A stretch of 11,002 bases of DNA, taken from CAYIRQ01 sp964365905. GTDB taxonomy: Bacteria > Patescibacteriota > Gracilibacteria > Peribacterales > Peribacteraceae. The stretch lies in contig CAYIRQ010000044.1 of assembly GCA_964365905.1 (NCBI GenBank), forward strand, positions 1 to 11,002, in the 5' to 3' direction. Every line of letters begins with the position of its first letter. The stretch's first letter is position 1. The position numbers were made by a program, and so were the translations under genes. Positions 10,890-11,002 of the stretch are shown piece by piece. A model generated the notes under the pieces. It was not told where the DNA came from. It made no database searches and saw nothing but the letters and a program-made list of their open reading frames with translations.

Positions 10890-11002
10890 ATGTGGAATCG
10901 TTTGATGTTTGGCTTGCGACTCCTGCTTGTGATTTCTGTTTTGATTCTCGTTCTGTTACTGGTCCTGCAAAAAAGATCTCTTATCGGAGCTTTCATATTA
11001 GA
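10890..11002 (+). CDS. Partial membrane-anchored protein, N-terminus only
   Basis: An ATG at 10890, 25 bp after the mraY stop, opens a frame that runs to the window edge: 37 complete residues, starting MWNRLMFGLR and continuing as a strong hydrophobic helix (about 9-26), then Q-K-R and further hydrophobic residues. This is a signal anchor or first membrane helix with a positively charged flank. The visible part does not show an FtsW/RodA or MurD start, and I cannot name the family. Its position after mraY makes an envelope role plausible but unproved. Confidence 0.55.
   Translation, partial: MWNRLMFGLRLLLVISVLILVLLLVLQKRSLIGAFIL

Overview
The window looks like a piece of a Patescibacteria/CPR genome, most plausibly from the Peregrinibacteria/Peribacteria side. 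This is inferred from the moderately high GC, the small compact genes, tiny membrane proteins of CPR type, a divergent Lgt, and many short interspersed repeats, some of which run in frame through coding sequence. TGA serves as a normal stop (for example in recA), so the recoded Gracilibacteria/Absconditabacteria are unlikely. A run of ten N at 239-248 shows that this is a scaffolded draft assembly.

Layout. On the left is a partial minus-strand gene (1-174) of unknown function with a strong Shine-Dalgarno site, then a G-rich stretch that ends at the gap. A plus-strand pair follows: a DUF378 membrane protein (399-635) overlapping a pilin-like protein (622-1134). The minus strand then carries an anchored Cys/Asp-repeat protein (1193-1648) and prfA/RF1 (1664-2722). 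An SLH-domain exported protein (2741-3424) is divergent from prfA across only 18 bp. It is followed by a cluster of lgt-like gene (3500-4426), a two-TM protein with a repeat-derived tail (4405-5082) and a small membrane protein (5088-5492). Next is a block of apparently lower GC with a doubtful ORF (5513-5989) and a coiled-coil protein (5999-6271), both minus. The right half is all plus strand: recA (6523-7629), a Nudix hydrolase (7777-8295), dnaB (8399-9751), mraY (9797-10864) and the start of a membrane-anchored protein (10890 to the edge).

How the genes fit together. recA and dnaB are core DNA maintenance and prfA ends translation. mraY makes lipid I for peptidoglycan, the SLH protein would bind the wall from outside, and lgt would act on lipoprotein precursors if still active. 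The pilin-like, Asp-repeat and small membrane proteins add to an envelope theme. I see no defence system, secondary-metabolite cluster, CRISPR array, rRNA or tRNA.

The most unusual layer is non-genic. Several short repeat families sit at or just after stop codons (1139, 7631, 8296, 9748) or inside ORFs (41-80, 3114-3145, 4731-4935, 7303-7328). Two four-copy heptamer arrays lie at almost the same distance upstream of the dnaB and mraY start codons. Several genes lack a Shine-Dalgarno site and instead have a -10-like hexamer 6-7 nt before the start codon, which suggests leaderless mRNAs.
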